From positions 47,346 to 111,345 of the forward strand of contig NZ_DALZQO010000009.1 in NCBI RefSeq assembly GCF_032017025.1: 64,000 nt of DNA, in the 5' to 3' direction. The notes under the pieces are model-generated. The model was given only the letters and a program-made list of their open reading frames with translations, had not been told where the DNA came from and did not search any database. Position numbers and translations under genes: made by a program. Below are positions 1 to 8,267 of this stretch, piece after piece (the first letter of the stretch is position 1; each line of letters opens with the position of its first letter). This DNA is from Hydrogenoanaerobacterium sp032017025 (GTDB lineage: Bacteria > Bacillota > Clostridia > Oscillospirales > Ruminococcaceae).

Positions 1-1
1 G

Positions 2-697
2 CTCTCCGAAAGCATTATCGGGCGCGCACGCGGCGCAGGGCGTATTGAGCTTTATTGCCACAACATCCGCGATTACAGCGACGATAAGCATCGCCGTATC
101 GATGACGCACCGTTTGGAGGCGGTATGGGTATGGTGATGCAGGCAGACCCTATCTACCGCTGCTATTGCGATGTAGCGCAAAGTATTGGTAAAAAACCGC
201 ATGTCATTTACATGTCGCCGCAGGGCAAAAAATTTACGCAGCAGATGGCGGTTGAATACTCTAAAATGGAGAACCTCTTTATTTTGTGCGGACATTATGA
301 GGGTGTAGACGAGCGCGTGATTGAAGAGATTGTGGACGAAGAGCTGTCCATCGGCGATTATGTGCTTACAGGCGGTGAGCTGCCCGCGCTGGTGGTTACC
401 GATACCATTGCCCGAATGTGCGACGGGGTGCTGTCAAGCGATGAATGCTTTACCGATGAAAGCCACTTTAACGGGCTGCTCGAGCATCCGCAGTACACCC
501 GCCCTGCCAATTGGAACGGCAAGCAGGTGCCTGAGGTGCTGTTGGGCGGGCACCACGCAAACATTCAAAAATGGCGCAGGGAGCAATCGCTGCAGCGTAC
601 ACTGCAAAAACGCCCCGATATGCTGGAGACCGCTCCGCTCGACAAACACGATAAGGAATATCTAGCTGAATTACAGGCAAAAGCAGCGAAGGAGTAA
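2..697 (+). CDS. trmD: tRNA (guanine37-N1)-methyltransferase TrmD, 5' truncated
   Basis: The frame is open from base 2, so the N-terminus lies outside the window. TrmD methylates N1 of G37 next to the anticodon, using S-adenosylmethionine, to prevent +1 frameshifting. The visible part carries the trefoil-knot SAM-binding sequence YVLTGGELPALV and then the family-typical LEHPQYTRP and GGHHANIQKWRREQ stretches, with the usual short C-terminal domain. The stop codon is the loop of a terminator hairpin, so this ends its transcription unit. In Firmicutes trmD normally follows rpsP and rimM; those would lie left of the window. Identity is certain; only the start is missing. Confidence 0.95.
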   Translation, partial: LSESIIGRARGAGRIELYCHNIRDYSDDKHRRIDDAPFGGGMGMVMQADPIYRCYCDVAQSIGKKPHVIYMSPQGKKFTQQMAVEYSKMENLFILCGHYEGVDERVIEEIVDEELSIGDYVLTGGELPALVVTDTIARMCDGVLSSDECFTDESHFNGLLEHPQYTRPANWNGKQVPEVLLGGHHANIQKWRREQSLQRTLQKRPDMLETAPLDKHDKEYLAELQAKAAKE

Positions 698-716
698 CCT
701 CCTTCGCTGCTTTTGC
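677..716 (+). terminator. Terminator overlapping the trmD stop codon
   Basis: Positions 677-694 and 699-716 are perfectly complementary (18 bp) with a four-base loop, and the downstream arm contains TTTT. The stop codon TAA (695-697) sits in the loop, so the stem is partly coding sequence. Confidence 0.8.
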
Positions 717-773
717 TATATCTCCCAGGCATAGCGGATATGCTCTTTTTACATTACTCAAACACGACAAACA

Positions 774-791
774 ATGATAAAATATTAACAA
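774..791. promoter_or_regulatory. Candidate Rex-type redox operator upstream of the alcohol dehydrogenase
   Basis: Read on the minus strand the 18-mer is TTGTTAATATTTTATCAT. One half matches the Rex consensus TTGTTAA-N4-TTAACAA fully and the other half partly. It overlaps a weak -10-like TAAAAT at 778-783. Rex represses fermentative alcohol dehydrogenases in many Firmicutes, so the position makes sense. The assignment is inference from one imperfect palindrome. Confidence 0.35.
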
Positions 792-900
792 AGATAGTTT
801 TGCACAGAAGACTATCTTATGAACCCTAACACACACACGATACATAATCCCCGCGCACATCAGCTCTGCTCTGTACTCGGGCAGAGCTGTTTGTGTTTTT
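791..900 (+). promoter_or_regulatory. Leader hairpins before the alcohol dehydrogenase
   Basis: Two hairpins lie in the 245-base gap before the gene: AAGATAGT (791-798) with ACTATCTT (811-818), and CAGCTCTGC (861-869) with GCAGAGCTG (881-889). The second is followed by TTTGTGTTTTT and looks like an intrinsic terminator about 45 bases ahead of the start codon, so attenuation is possible. No aptamer family was recognised. Confidence 0.4.
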
Positions 901-942
901 CGACAGTATGATTCAATCAAAAAATATTAGGAGGAGTTTATC

Positions 943-2133
943 ATGGCACGTTTCACATTACCAAGAGATATCTATCATGGTTCCGGCTCAATTGAGGAAC
1001 TGAAGAACTTAAAGGGCAAAAAAGCAATCGTCGTAGTTGGCGGCGGCTCTATGAAGCGTTTTGGCTTTTTGGATAAGATTGTAGCCAATCTGAAGGAAGC
1101 CGGAATGGAAGTGAAATTGTTCGAGAACGTCGAGCCCGATCCTTCTGTTGAAACCGTTATGAAGGGCGCTGCCGTGATGCGCGAATTTGAGCCCGACTGG
1201 ATTGTTGCATTGGGCGGTGGCTCACCAATTGATGCCGCAAAGGCGATGTGGGTATTCTATGAGTATCCCGAAACCTCTTTCGAAGCAATCATTCAGCCGT
1301 TCTCTTTCCCCGAGCTGCGACAAAAGGCGAAGTTTTTGGCAATTCCCTCTACTTCGGGCACCGCAACCGAGGTTACCGCTTTCTCAGTCATCACCGACTA
1401 CGCAAAGGGGATTAAATATCCTCTGGCTGACTTTAACATTACCCCTGATGTTGCGATTGTTGACCCCGATCTGGCTGAGACAATGCCCGCCAAACTGACT
1501 GCCCATACCGGTATGGATGCACTCACCCATGCGGTTGAAGCCTATGTTTCTACCTTGAACTGCTGCTTCACCGATCCTTTGGCACTCAAAGCAATCGAGA
1601 TGGTGTTCCAGTATCTTGACGCTTCCTACAAGGGTGATATGAAAGCACGTGAGCAGATGCACTATGCACAGTGCCTGGCCGGTATGGCGTTCTCAAACGC
1701 ACTGCTTGGTATTGTTCACTCAATGGCTCATAAAACAGGTGCCGCTTACAAAAACGGTCACATCGTTCATGGCTGCGCAAATGCAATGTATCTGCCTCAG
1801 GTAATCCGATTTAATGCAAAGAATGCAGTTGCTGCCGAACGCTATGCAGACATTGCTAAATTTATCGGTCTTAAAGGCGAAACCACTGCAGAGCTGGTTC
1901 AGGCTCTCTGCGATAAAATTGAGGAATACAATGTTGCACTAAGCATTCCGAAATGCATCAAAGACTACGAAAACGGCATGGTGCCTGAGGATGAGTTCTT
2001 GGAGAAACTGCCGCAGGTTGCAACGCTGGCAATCGGCGATGCCTGCACAGGCTCCAACCCCAGAATTCCCACACAGGAAGAAATGGAAAAGCTGCTGAAG
2101 TGCTGCTATTACGGCACCGAAGTAGATTTCTAA
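943..2133 (+). CDS. Iron-containing alcohol dehydrogenase
   Basis: This 396-residue protein belongs to the group III Fe-dependent alcohol dehydrogenases, cytoplasmic enzymes that interconvert aldehydes and alcohols with NAD(P)H, as in fermentative ethanol or butanol formation. The N-terminal Rossmann-like half carries VVGGGSMKRFG and the coenzyme-binding GGGSPIDAAKAMW. The C-terminal helical half carries the metal ligands in HTGMDALTHAVEAY and in HSMAHKTGAAYKNGHIVHG. Length is normal for the family. The start is fixed by AGGAGGAG eight bases upstream. It stands alone between a leader with terminator-like hairpins and a strong bidirectional terminator. The exact substrate (ethanol, butanol, 1,3-propanediol or lactaldehyde) cannot be told from the sequence. 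Confidence 0.92.
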   Translation: MARFTLPRDIYHGSGSIEELKNLKGKKAIVVVGGGSMKRFGFLDKIVANLKEAGMEVKLFENVEPDPSVETVMKGAAVMREFEPDWIVALGGGSPIDAAKAMWVFYEYPETSFEAIIQPFSFPELRQKAKFLAIPSTSGTATEVTAFSVITDYAKGIKYPLADFNITPDVAIVDPDLAETMPAKLTAHTGMDALTHAVEAYVSTLNCCFTDPLALKAIEMVFQYLDASYKGDMKAREQMHYAQCLAGMAFSNALLGIVHSMAHKTGAAYKNGHIVHGCANAMYLPQVIRFNAKNAVAAERYADIAKFIGLKGETTAELVQALCDKIEEYNVALSIPKCIKDYENGMVPEDEFLEKLPQVATLAIGDACTGSNPRIPTQEEMEKLLKCCYYGTEVDF

Positions 2134-2150
2134 CAAAACAAACACATCAG

Positions 2151-2182
2151 AAAGACCTCCGTTCAAAAGAACGGAGGTCTTT
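2151..2182. terminator. Bidirectional terminator
   Basis: A perfect 14-bp stem (2151-2164 with 2169-2182) around an AAAA loop, with T-rich flanks on both strands. It separates the alcohol dehydrogenase from the convergent membrane-protein gene. Confidence 0.85.
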
Positions 2183-2198
2183 GGTTGTTGTACAAAAG

Positions 2199-2660
2199 CT
2201 ATTTGGGCTTCTTCATAAACATCCATGTAAACACATAGCACAGGTAAGCAAAAACTACGGTAAACAAGCAGACGACAAACGAAGTAAAGTTGAACATGTT
2301 GCCGATAAAAATAAGCGCAACCACCATTACCGCAAGAAAGATTTTATACGCTGTCGCCATTGCCTTATTGTTCATTTTCTCGGCAAGCTTGTCCGATTTA
2401 TCGGTGGCGGCGGCGGAAAGCTTAGCCTCGTTTTTCAGCAGCAGCACCGCTTTGATTGCCGAACCCACACCGAAGATCAGCAGCCCTGCGCCAACCCCCA
2501 CAATGTACGCCTGATAGAAGTCAAACAGCCCGTTGTAATGGGACGTCACCCACCAGGTGAGCAGCCCCCCGCCAACCACAGCAGCGAGGGCGTAACCTGC
2601 AATTTGCAGCTTGGTTCTCTTTTTATATACCAAAATTAGTTGTGACAGCTCATTTTCCAT
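2199..2660 (-). CDS. Hypothetical four-helix membrane protein
   Basis: The 153-residue product is not recognised. It shows four hydrophobic segments: roughly residues 20-40, 50-72, 104-121 and 126-147. A charged KNEAKLSAAATDKSDKLAEK stretch lies between the second and third. The end is basic (MKKPK), and no signal peptide or catalytic motif is seen. A GAGGAG ribosome site precedes the ATG, and a sigma-A promoter lies 35-60 bases upstream on the same strand. It is transcribed alone, converging on the alcohol dehydrogenase. It is probably a real gene given promoter, ribosome site and terminator; function unknown. Confidence 0.7.
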   Translation of the reverse strand: MENELSQLILVYKKRTKLQIAGYALAAVVGGGLLTWWVTSHYNGLFDFYQAYIVGVGAGLLIFGVGSAIKAVLLLKNEAKLSAAATDKSDKLAEKMNNKAMATAYKIFLAVMVVALIFIGNMFNFTSFVVCLFTVVFAYLCYVFTWMFMKKPK

Positions 2661-2692
2661 AATGGAACACTCTCCTCAAAAGCAATACTATC

Positions 2693-2721
2693 AGTATACT
2701 GTTTTACAGGGCGATTTTCAA
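2693..2721 (-). promoter_or_regulatory. Sigma-A promoter for the 2199-2660 gene
   Basis: On the minus strand, TTGAAA (2716-2721) and TATACT (2693-2698) are separated by exactly 17 bases, 33 bases ahead of the start codon. Confidence 0.65.
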
Positions 2722-2894
2722 TGACGCACAGGTTACAAAAGCCCCTCAAAATGCGTTACAATCCCCTGTAAAAGTGCATCAAAGATAGATTTTTTATGTA
2801 TTATATACCCACGATATGAAATGGAAATTAGCATATTATGACAGAAACGTAAATAGTGGAGAAAAACGGTATGCAAGATTATATGGCTATTTGA

Positions 2895-2923
2895 TTGTAA
2901 ATTGGACATGCTTCTTGTATAAT
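2895..2923 (+). promoter_or_regulatory. Sigma-A promoter for the AI-2E-type gene
   Basis: TTGTAA (2895-2900), a 17-base spacer and a perfect TATAAT (2918-2923) lie about 60 bases before the start codon. The rest of the 2661-2983 gap is AT-rich with nothing else recognised. Confidence 0.65.
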
Positions 2924-2983
2924 ATTTGTTAGGATAGCTGGAATTAAATACACCGGAACTTGATGGAAAGCAGGAAAAACGAA

Positions 2984-4183
2984 ATGAAGAAACTTGATTC
3001 CACAACAAAATACAACATCAGAACATGGATTGTCATCTGTACCTATGTTGTGCTGCTGTTTGTAGTGCTGGTAAACGCACGTTTTTTTCTGGGGTTGGCA
3101 GGCAAGCTGGTCGATATTATCAGCCCTTTTCTTGTAGGGTTTGGCATCGCCTTTGTACTTAACAGGCCCATGATGGCCATTGAAGCAATGCTGCCTGCTC
3201 GCATGAGCCGCGGCAAATGGGGAGAGAAGCTAAAACGCCCAGTCGCTATGCTTATTACCTATGTGTTGTTTTTGCTGCTGCTTACCTTGCTAATCTCTCT
3301 GGTGCTACCCCAAATCATCACCAGCATCAGTACCTTGGTGAGTAATTTTCCATCCTACCTAACAAGCCTGCAAAACACCGCAGATGAACTGGTGGTGCGC
3401 TTTGGTATCAGCAGTGAGCTGCTGCAGAATGTGGTCGGCTCGTGGGAGGATATTCTTACGCAGGCAGGTAAGCTGATCAGCAATGCGCTACCCAAGCTAA
3501 TGGATTTCACCATGTCGCTTACCGCGGGTGTATCCAACCTGTTTATCGGCTTCATTGTATCGATTTATCTTCTCGCGGGTAAGGAGCGCTTTGCAAGGCA
3601 GGTGAAGCGTCTGCTCACAGCGTGCCTGCCCGAATTGTACCGCGACCGTGCGCTGCGCCTGGGCAATATTGCCAATACCACATTTAGCGGTTTTATTTCG
3701 GGGCAGCTGCTCGACGCAATGATTGTCGGCATCCTGTGTTTTTTAGGTATGAACCTAATGCCGTTGTCCGACGCCATCAACCCTTATCTGGTGCTGATTT
3801 CAACCATTATTGCCATCACCAATATTGTTCCCATTTTCGGTCCGTACATCGGCGGTGTGCCCTGTACCTTTATTATCTTGATGGTAGATTTCAAGAGCGC
3901 AATTTGGTTTGTGGTGCTCATTGTACTGATTCAAACGGTGGATGGCAACATTATATTGCCGAAAATCGTAGGCGACTCCATTGGGCTTTCGGGCTTTTGG
4001 GTTATGTTTGCAATTATACTGGGCGGCGGCTTGTTCGGGCTGCCGGGCATGGTGCTCGGTATTCCCGCCTTTGCAGTAATTTACAAGGTTGTGGCCATTG
4101 TTATCAATAAACGACTTGCACAAAAGCAAGCACATCAGGAACAGCATCATGACGGAGATCATACTATAACAGCAGGGGAGTAG
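2984..4183 (+). CDS. AI-2E family transporter (PerM/YtvI type)
   Basis: A polytopic membrane protein of the AI-2E/PerM/YtvI superfamily, whose members export small molecules or act in sodium-linked transport; the substrate is rarely known. It has a pair of N-terminal helices, a long soluble segment around residues 115-180 and a C-terminal helical block with LPKIVGDSIGLSGFWVMFAI and GLFGLPGMVLGIPAF, the most conserved family region. The ATG at 2984 is preferred: AGGA lies eight bases upstream, whereas the earlier TTG (2960) and ATG (2963) lack a ribosome site. The C-terminus is His-rich (HQEQHHDGDH). A DUF554 gene follows nine bases later. A paralogue lies at 31633-32724. Confidence 0.85.
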   Translation: MKKLDSTTKYNIRTWIVICTYVVLLFVVLVNARFFLGLAGKLVDIISPFLVGFGIAFVLNRPMMAIEAMLPARMSRGKWGEKLKRPVAMLITYVLFLLLLTLLISLVLPQIITSISTLVSNFPSYLTSLQNTADELVVRFGISSELLQNVVGSWEDILTQAGKLISNALPKLMDFTMSLTAGVSNLFIGFIVSIYLLAGKERFARQVKRLLTACLPELYRDRALRLGNIANTTFSGFISGQLLDAMIVGILCFLGMNLMPLSDAINPYLVLISTIIAITNIVPIFGPYIGGVPCTFIILMVDFKSAIWFVVLIVLIQTVDGNIILPKIVGDSIGLSGFWVMFAIILGGGLFGLPGMVLGIPAFAVIYKVVAIVINKRLAQKQAHQEQHHDGDHTITAGE

Positions 4184-4192
4184 ACAGAGCAA

Positions 4193-4912
4193 ATGATAGG
4201 AACAATAGTTAATACGGCAGCGATTGCACTTGGCGGTCTGATTGGGCTGCTGATCAAGCGCGGCGTGCCAAAGCATGTAGAAGAAGCGGTGATGTCTTCA
4301 CTGGGCATCGGTATTCTCATTGTGGCGCTCAACGGTGTCATCGGTTCAATGTTTACCGCACAGCCAACAGGCAAGCTGAGCGACAGCGGCGGGCTGCTGC
4401 TCATTATCAGCCTTGCAGTGGGTACGCTGATAGGCGAGCTTTTAAGGATTGACGACCGGCTCAACCATGTCGGCAGGATGATAGAAACCAAGCTGAAGAT
4501 AGACGGATTCGCCAAGGGCTTTATCAGCGCTTCACTCATTTTCTGTGTGGGTGCAATGTCCATCATCGGGCCTCTCAACGACGGCTTGCGCGGTGATGCA
4601 AGTGTGCTGTTTATCAAAAGCGCACTCGACGGCACCACGGCGCTGATTCTCGCTTCTACCTTGGGGGTGGGTGTATTGTTCTCAGCGATACCTGTACTTG
4701 TGTATCAGGGCACGATCGCCCTGCTTGCCGGCGTGCTCACCAAAGTGGTTTCCGACGACCTGATGTCGATGATTTGCATGGTGGGGTATGCCATTGTTCT
4801 TTGCATCGGGCTCAATTTTATCGACAGTAGCAAAATTAAAACAGCGAACCTTTTACCCGCATTATTGGTTCCCATAGTGTATAACATGCTGATGATGTTG
4901 AAAACTTTGTAG
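4193..4912 (+). CDS. DUF554 family membrane protein
   Basis: A 239-residue integral membrane protein of the DUF554 (YdfK/YqgA) family. Family signs are the N-terminal GTIVNTAAIALGGLIGLLIK, the central GPLNDGLRGDASVLFIKSALD with acidic and polar residues inside a membrane region, and the C-terminal LNLLPALLVP-like segment (here TANLLPALLVPIVYN). About six to seven helices are visible. Function is unknown; a transporter role has been suggested for relatives but not shown. It lies nine bases after the AI-2E-type gene and is probably co-transcribed with it. Confidence 0.85.
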   Translation: MIGTIVNTAAIALGGLIGLLIKRGVPKHVEEAVMSSLGIGILIVALNGVIGSMFTAQPTGKLSDSGGLLLIISLAVGTLIGELLRIDDRLNHVGRMIETKLKIDGFAKGFISASLIFCVGAMSIIGPLNDGLRGDASVLFIKSALDGTTALILASTLGVGVLFSAIPVLVYQGTIALLAGVLTKVVSDDLMSMICMVGYAIVLCIGLNFIDSSKIKTANLLPALLVPIVYNMLMMLKTL

Positions 4913-5004
4913 TAATCATGCACAAACAGTGCGCGTTTGCCTTGTGTGTATCTATAAAAACAACAGAATTTCGGGGAAATCCGCCAAACAAACCGCAATA
5001 TCCG

Positions 5005-5032
5005 TTGACGAAATAATCCAGTATGCTATAAT
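5005..5032 (+). promoter_or_regulatory. Sigma-A promoter for the HPr gene
   Basis: TTGACG (5005-5010), a 16-base spacer and TATAAT (5027-5032), about 85 bases before the HPr start codon. Confidence 0.65.
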
Positions 5033-5117
5033 TGAATCATTACCAGTATACCGAAAGTCTCTGCACAAAACACATTTGACTGATAAACCATATATATTGA
5101 TTTGGGAGAGTATGATT

Positions 5118-5381
5118 ATGTTTGTAAAAGATGTTACCGTTCAGAACCAGGTTGGTCTGCACGCACGCCCTGCAACCTTTTTTATTCAAAAAGCGAATGA
5201 GTATAAGTCCTCTATTTGGGTGGAAAAAGAAGAGCGCAGAGTAAACGCCAAGAGCCTTCTGGGTGTGCTTTCTCTGGGTATTGTTGGCGGCACCAACATT
5301 CGCATTATTGCTGACGGCTCGGATGAGCAGGCTGCTGTTGATGGTCTTATTAAATTAATCGAATCTGGTTTTACAGAGTAA
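5118..5381 (+). CDS. ptsH: HPr phosphocarrier protein of the PTS
   Basis: An 87-residue HPr. It passes phosphate from Enzyme I to sugar-specific EIIA domains through a histidine and, in Firmicutes, is also phosphorylated on a serine by HPr kinase to act as a CcpA co-regulator. With the start at 5118 the active histidine is exactly residue 15 (GLHARPATFF) and the regulatory serine exactly residue 46 (NAKSLLGVLSLG). A GGGAGAG ribosome site lies seven bases upstream. The frame is open further upstream to 4929, but that part is AT-rich and carries the promoter, so it is not coding. The gene stands alone; ptsI is not next to it, which is common in Clostridia. Confidence 0.93.
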   Translation: MFVKDVTVQNQVGLHARPATFFIQKANEYKSSIWVEKEERRVNAKSLLGVLSLGIVGGTNIRIIADGSDEQAAVDGLIKLIESGFTE

Positions 5382-5475
5382 TTTTTCAAACATAAACGCT
5401 GAATAGCTTGAAATGGTTTGCTTGCAGCGTATGCATATCTTGGGATAACATATATAAAAGCAATGTCTATAGTTT

Positions 5476-5507
5476 GCGCTGTCATCGTTTGGCAGCGCTA
5501 TTTTTTT
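5476..5507 (+). terminator. Terminator after the HPr gene
   Basis: A 9-bp stem (5476-5484 with 5490-5498, one G-T pair) is followed by TATTTTTTT. It ends the HPr unit before uvrC. Confidence 0.75.
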
Positions 5508-5556
5508 CCGCGGGCATGAACCGTCTGCATTAAAAAACGTTAGGGAGGGCGACAGA

Positions 5557-7395
5557 ATGGACAATGACAGACTGCCGTATCTGCGCGACAAAGTAAAAAA
5601 GCTGCCGCTTGACCCCGGCTGTTACATCATGAAAGACCAAGCCGGCATCATTATCTACATTGGCAAGGCAAAGGCGCTGAAAAACCGAGTTTCAAGCTAT
5701 TTTCGCAGCGTAGAAAAACACACCGACAAGGTGTATAAAATGGTGGAATCGGTGTATGATTTTGAGTATATCGTCACTGCCAGCGAGTTTGAGGCACTGG
5801 TGCTGGAATGCAGCCTAATCAAAGAATATTCACCCAAATACAACATCCTGCTCAAAGACGACAAAGGTTATTTCTATGTCAAAATTTCCAAGCCGCCATG
5901 GAGCCGGATTACTGCCGAAAAACAAAAGCTCGATGACGGTGCTACCTATCTGGGGCCTTATACCTCATCGTTTGTGGTAGGCCAAACCGTGGACGAGACG
6001 AATAAGATTTTTTCGCTCCCAACCTGCAGCCGCAAGTTCCCGCAGGAGTTTAGAAAAGGCAGACCCTGCCTCAATTTTCACATCAAGCAGTGCATGGGTG
6101 TGTGCCGTGGCAGAATCACGGAAGAGGAGTACCAGCAGGTAATCGATTCTGCAGTGGAATTTATCAAAAGCGGTAGCACACAAGCAGTTGATAAGCTCAC
6201 CGCAGAGATGGCGGCTGCAAGCGAGAACCTTGAGTTTGAAAAAGCGGCAAGGCTGCGTGACCGTATCAATGCGATTAACCGCATTACCGAGCACCAGCAG
6301 GTGATTGATACCAAAGCCGACAACCAGGATATCATCGGTTTTGCACAGTCGGATCATCTGACTTGCGCCGTGGTACTGAAGTTTCGGAACCAGCGCCTTG
6401 TGGATAAGGATGACTATATCATCCGTGACGCAGGCGACCTGCAGCAGTTCCGCGGTGAATTTATCACAGGCTATTACAGCTCGCATACCGACCGCCCAAA
6501 AATAGTTTCGGTGGACGGTGAGTTTGACGATATGTCCATGATCGAACAGTTTCTTACACAACAGGCAGGACGTAAGGTTACCCTGCATGTTCCGAAACGC
6601 AGCGAGAGCTATCAGCTCACCCAGATGGCACGCAACAATGCCGCACAGCGGCTGTCGCACGAGACCGAAAGAACCGGCAAAGAGGTTGCCGTGCTGGACG
6701 AGCTGGCACGCTTGCTGGGTTTAAAATCTACTCCGGTTTACATTGAGGCGTACGACATCTCCAACATCGGTTCCGACACAATGGTAGCGGGTATGGTGGT
6801 ATTCGAGAACGCCCGCCCTAAAAAGGATGCATACAAAAAATTCTCAATCAAAACCCAATTTACACCCGACGATTACGCATGTATGCGCGAGGTGCTCACC
6901 CGCCGTTTCAACCGCTATTTTGAGGAAAAAGAAACCGGGCGTGGGTTTGGAAAAAAGCCCGATTTGATTTTGCTCGACGGCGGCAAGGGGCATGTGGGTG
7001 TCATTCGTCCGCTGTTGAACGAAATGGGCCTTGGCGATATTCCGGTGTTTGGTATGGTGAAGGACGATAAACATAAGACCCGCGCCATTGCCGAGGATGG
7101 CGGTGAGATTGCAATCAACTCGCACCGCACCGCGTTTACCCTTGTCACCAAAATACAGGACGAGGTGCACCGTTTTTCGATTACCTATTCGCGCAGTAAG
7201 CACAAGGCGACTGCGTTTGAGTTAAGCCTTACCAAAGTGGCCGGCATAGGAGAAAATAGGGCAAAAGCACTGTTTAAGCATTTTAAAACGGTAAAGGCGA
7301 TGAAAGCCGCAACCTGTGAAGAGCTTTCGCAGGCACCCGGCATGACAGCAAAAGTAGCAGAAAATCTTTACAATTTTCTCCATGATGAGGAGTAA
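5557..7395 (+). CDS. uvrC: Excinuclease ABC subunit C
   Basis: UvrC makes both incisions around bulky DNA lesions after UvrA and UvrB locate them. At 612 residues it has full family length. The domains appear in order: an N-terminal GIY-YIG nuclease (GCYIMKDQAGIIIYIGKAKA, about residues 16-90), a UVR coiled-coil for UvrB contact (about 200-240, SENLEFEKAARLRDRI), an RNase H-like nuclease with EAYDISNIG and DLILLDGGKGH (about 400-475), and helix-hairpin-helix repeats at the end (GIGENRAKALFKHF, QAPGMTAKVAENLY). GGGAGGG precedes the ATG. It has no close downstream partner; a 320-base folded region follows. Confidence 0.97.
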   Translation: MDNDRLPYLRDKVKKLPLDPGCYIMKDQAGIIIYIGKAKALKNRVSSYFRSVEKHTDKVYKMVESVYDFEYIVTASEFEALVLECSLIKEYSPKYNILLKDDKGYFYVKISKPPWSRITAEKQKLDDGATYLGPYTSSFVVGQTVDETNKIFSLPTCSRKFPQEFRKGRPCLNFHIKQCMGVCRGRITEEEYQQVIDSAVEFIKSGSTQAVDKLTAEMAAASENLEFEKAARLRDRINAINRITEHQQVIDTKADNQDIIGFAQSDHLTCAVVLKFRNQRLVDKDDYIIRDAGDLQQFRGEFITGYYSSHTDRPKIVSVDGEFDDMSMIEQFLTQQAGRKVTLHVPKRSESYQLTQMARNNAAQRLSHETERTGKEVAVLDELARLLGLKSTPVYIEAYDISNIGSDTMVAGMVVFENARPKKDAYKKFSIKTQFTPDDYACMREVLTRRFNRYFEEKETGRGFGKKPDLILLDGGKGHVGVIRPLLNEMGLGDIPVFGMVKDDKHKTRAIAEDGGEIAINSHRTAFTLVTKIQDEVHRFSITYSRSKHKATAFELSLTKVAGIGENRAKALFKHFKTVKAMKAATCEELSQAPGMTAKVAENLYNFLHDEE

Positions 7396-7715
7396 ATATT
7401 TCCAATAATTGCAAAGATGGTTGACAGCGCTACAGAATTGACCGATAATATTACGAGGACGCTTTCGGCAGGAATCGATTTTTGGATTCAAGGCGATTTT
7501 TGGTTGCTGAAAGCAGTATGGGGTCAGAAAAAACCTGCGGTTTCCTCCAACCCGGGCTCCGGTAGCTGCGCAGGGCGATTTGCTCACTTTAGTCGTTGCC
7601 GTCTTCCTATGCAATTAGGCTCTTATCATTCCTCTGCTTCGCAAGATAAGAGTCAGTATCTAAAATTTACCCAAAGGGTATTATATTGGCGCGAAGCAGA
7701 GGAATGGAGCTTAAC
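7396..7715 (+). promoter_or_regulatory. Highly folded leader region upstream of rsmD
   Basis: This 320-base gap holds several strong secondary structures. A 10-bp stem pairs 7461-7470 with 7505-7514. CCTGCG pairs with CGCAGG around 7535-7575. CTCTTATC (7620-7627) pairs with GATAAGAG (7645-7652). A perfect 16-base inverted repeat pairs 7627-7642 with 7691-7706. The last two cannot form together. The downstream arm of the 16-mer ends at the first G of the rsmD ribosome site GGAG (7706-7709). No known riboswitch family was recognised. It could be a cis-regulatory leader or a miniature repeat element; the reading frames crossing it look non-coding. Confidence 0.6.
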
Positions 7716-8267
7716 ATGAGAGTAATTACAGGTACGGCGCGCGGGCGAAAACTCGTCACCCCCGAGGGTATGGATACGCGCCCTACAACCGATATGGTAA
7801 AAGAATCGATTTTTTCGATTATTCAGTTTGATGTTCCCGGGGCAAATGTACTCGATTTATTCGCTGGTTCCGGTCAGATGGGTATTGAGGCAATTTCACG
7901 CGGTGCCATTGGTGCAACTTTTGTAGACAGTGCCAAGCTTTCCGTCACTGCAATAAAGCAGAATCTGGATGCAACCGGCTTTATCGACAAGTCAAAAGTG
8001 TACCCTATGGAGGCCAAAACCTACCTAATGAGCGCGGCAGAACGCTTTGATATCGCGTTTTTAGATCCGCCGTATCATCAGGGGCTTTTGGCAGATGTGC
8101 TACCCTCTGTGGCAAAGCTGATGCGTGAAAACAGCATTATTGTGTGCGAAACCCAGTCGGACGAGAAGCTGCCCGAGGCGGTGGGTGAATTTACCTTGCG
8201 CAAAACCTATCGCTATGGTAAGATACTGGTGCATGTTTACAAAAACGAGGGGGACGACGAAGAATGA
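7716..8267 (+). CDS. rsmD: 16S rRNA (guanine966-N2)-methyltransferase RsmD
   Basis: RsmD methylates G966 of 16S rRNA with S-adenosylmethionine. The 183-residue product has the diagnostic MRVITGTARGRKL start, the SAM-binding DLFAGSGQMGIEAISRGA (about residues 46-63) and the catalytic DPPY (about 115). The ATG at 7716 is chosen because the family begins with MRVI and GGAG lies six bases upstream; an earlier in-frame start at 7686 would add ten residues without family support. The stop overlaps the coaD start by four bases, a conserved pair in Firmicutes. The upstream leader is strongly folded and may control translation. Confidence 0.95.
   Translation: MRVITGTARGRKLVTPEGMDTRPTTDMVKESIFSIIQFDVPGANVLDLFAGSGQMGIEAISRGAIGATFVDSAKLSVTAIKQNLDATGFIDKSKVYPMEAKTYLMSAAERFDIAFLDPPYHQGLLADVLPSVAKLMRENSIIVCETQSDEKLPEAVGEFTLRKTYRYGKILVHVYKNEGDDEE

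Noticed and set aside
2100..2639. A 179-codon plus-strand frame over the small membrane-protein gene
   Set aside because: It begins inside the alcohol dehydrogenase and crosses a strong terminator; the minus-strand gene has promoter and ribosome site.
7417..7719. A 100-codon frame in the uvrC-rsmD gap
   Set aside because: It runs through the inverted repeats, has no ribosome site and no protein-like pattern.
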